Assembly (NCBI GenBank): GCA_036490955.1 | Contig: DASXCX010000045.1 | Coordinates: 1 to 6,433 of the forward strand | Reading direction: 5' to 3' | Length of the DNA: 6,433 bases | Origin: CAIKMD01 sp036490955 | GTDB lineage: Bacteria > Pseudomonadota > Alphaproteobacteria > ATCC43930 > CGMCC-115725 | Shown: piece after piece, positions 5,876 through 6,433 of the stretch | Numbering within the stretch: position 1 is the stretch's first letter | Layout: each line of letters opens with the position of its first letter | Made by a program: the position numbers and the translations under genes | Notes under the pieces: generated by a model | Seen by the model: only the letters and a program-made list of their open reading frames with translations | The model's database searches: none | What the model was told of the DNA's origin: nothing

Positions 5876-6433
5876 TTACTTCTTCTCTGTCTCTCTTCGC
5901 ATCGCGCCGAGGCCGGGGCGATAGGATTTCTCGTCGAGGAATTGCGTCAAGCCGCCGGTGCGGCCGTTCTCGTCGTCGAGGAAGCGGAGCTGCGTGCTCT
6001 TCGCTGCGAGATAATCGCCCGAGCTCTCGAAGGGAATGTTCATGCAGGCGCGGATCGCTTCCTTGCAGGCGCGCAGCGCATGCGGGTTCTTGCCCTTGAG
6101 CTGATTGGCGATCGCCTTGGTGCGCTCGCGCAGCTTCGCCTTCGGCACCGCCTCGTTGACGATGCCCATCGCCGCCGCCTGCTTGCCGTCGAACGTCTCG
6201 CCGGTCAGCGTGTAGTACATCGCGTTGCGGAAGCTCATCGCGAAGACCAGCGACTTCGTCACCTGGCCGCCGGGGATGATGCCCCAATTGATCTCGGAGA
6301 CGCCGAACTGCGCTTCTTCCGCGGCAATGGCGAGATCGCAAGAGATGAGCGGCGTGAACGCGCCGCCGAAGCACCAGCCGTTCACCATGGCGATGGTCGG
6401 CTTCAGGTAATGCGCGAGCTGCTGGAATTGCCA
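5876..6433 (-). CDS. Crotonase-fold p-hydroxycinnamoyl-CoA (feruloyl-CoA) hydratase/lyase-like, 5' end outside window
   Basis: C-terminal 185 residues of an enoyl-CoA hydratase-family protein; the frame is open to the right edge, beginning WQFQQLAHYLKPTIAMVNGW, so the ATG at 6386-6388 is internal, not the start. About 96 N-terminal residues are missing by comparison with the 276-residue Pseudomonas feruloyl-CoA hydratase/lyase. Matches recalled from that enzyme are PTIAMVNGWCFGG (oxyanion-hole region), FGVSEINWG with the catalytic Glu (codon 6293-6295, Glu143 equivalent), YYTLTGETF, AAAMGIVNEAVP, DYLAAK and the C-terminal QFLDEKSYRPGL. Two active-site positions differ from the Pseudomonas enzyme: Ser123 is Thr here (FTPL) and Tyr239 is Ala (codon 6005-6007). 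The family adds water to a CoA-bound phenylpropenoate and may then release an aromatic aldehyde and acetyl-CoA. Same strand as, and 95 bases ahead of, the acyl-CoA synthetase. Family membership is firm; substrate and lyase activity are inference. Confidence 0.88.
   Translation of the reverse strand, partial: WQFQQLAHYLKPTIAMVNGWCFGGAFTPLISCDLAIAAEEAQFGVSEINWGIIPGGQVTKSLVFAMSFRNAMYYTLTGETFDGKQAAAMGIVNEAVPKAKLRERTKAIANQLKGKNPHALRACKEAIRACMNIPFESSGDYLAAKSTQLRFLDDENGRTGGLTQFLDEKSYRPGLGAMRRETEKK

Noticed and set aside
6386..6388. ATG as start of the hydratase (170 residues)
   Set aside because: The frame continues open to the window edge with conserved residues (KPTIA before MVNGW), so this Met is internal and the protein is only cut by the window.

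Overview
This is a GC-rich window with dense coding, little intergenic space and strong GC bias at third codon positions. Gene content suggests an alphaproteobacterium, most likely of the order Hyphomicrobiales (Rhizobiales), in the Bradyrhizobium/Xanthobacteraceae neighbourhood. The pointers are a DinB polymerase with an N-terminal four-cysteine module, NMT1-type substrate-binding proteins, a CreA-family protein and a dispersed GC-rich palindrome of a kind I recall from these genomes. The taxonomic call is inference; there is no rRNA or other marker here.

Layout. (1) Positions 1-857, minus strand: the first 285 codons of an amidohydrolase_2 (ACMSD-like) metal enzyme, whose 3' end lies outside the window. 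(2) A short divergent control region, about 858-960, with a plausible sigma70-like promoter in each direction. (3) Positions 961-2166, plus strand: dinB, DNA polymerase IV, with a C-x2-C...C-x2-C module ahead of the palm. (4) From the right edge down to 2174, four genes run in the same direction on the minus strand: a crotonase-fold hydratase (5876 to beyond the right edge, 5' end missing), a single-chain ADP-forming acyl-CoA synthetase (3681-5780), an NMT1/SsuA-like periplasmic solute-binding protein (2690-3664) and a CreA-family secreted protein (2174-2644). dinB and creA converge, with 7 bases between their stop codons.

How the genes fit together. The crotonase closely resembles p-hydroxycinnamoyl-CoA (feruloyl-CoA) hydratase/lyase. 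It lies immediately upstream of an NDP-forming acyl-CoA synthetase, which is the ferB-ferA order known for ferulate catabolism in Sphingobium SYK-6. The expected pathway is activation of a phenylpropenoic or related acid to its CoA ester, then hydration with or without retro-aldol cleavage. The solute-binding protein may capture the substrate, but its permease and ATPase are not here. The hydratase appears to lack two residues described as important in the Pseudomonas lyase (Ser123 to Thr, Tyr239 to Ala), so its true substrate or reaction may differ. A 70-base compound palindrome sits between hydratase and synthetase and reaches close to the synthetase ribosome binding site. dinB looks unrelated to the catabolic genes. 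No tRNA, rRNA, CRISPR array or insertion sequence was seen.
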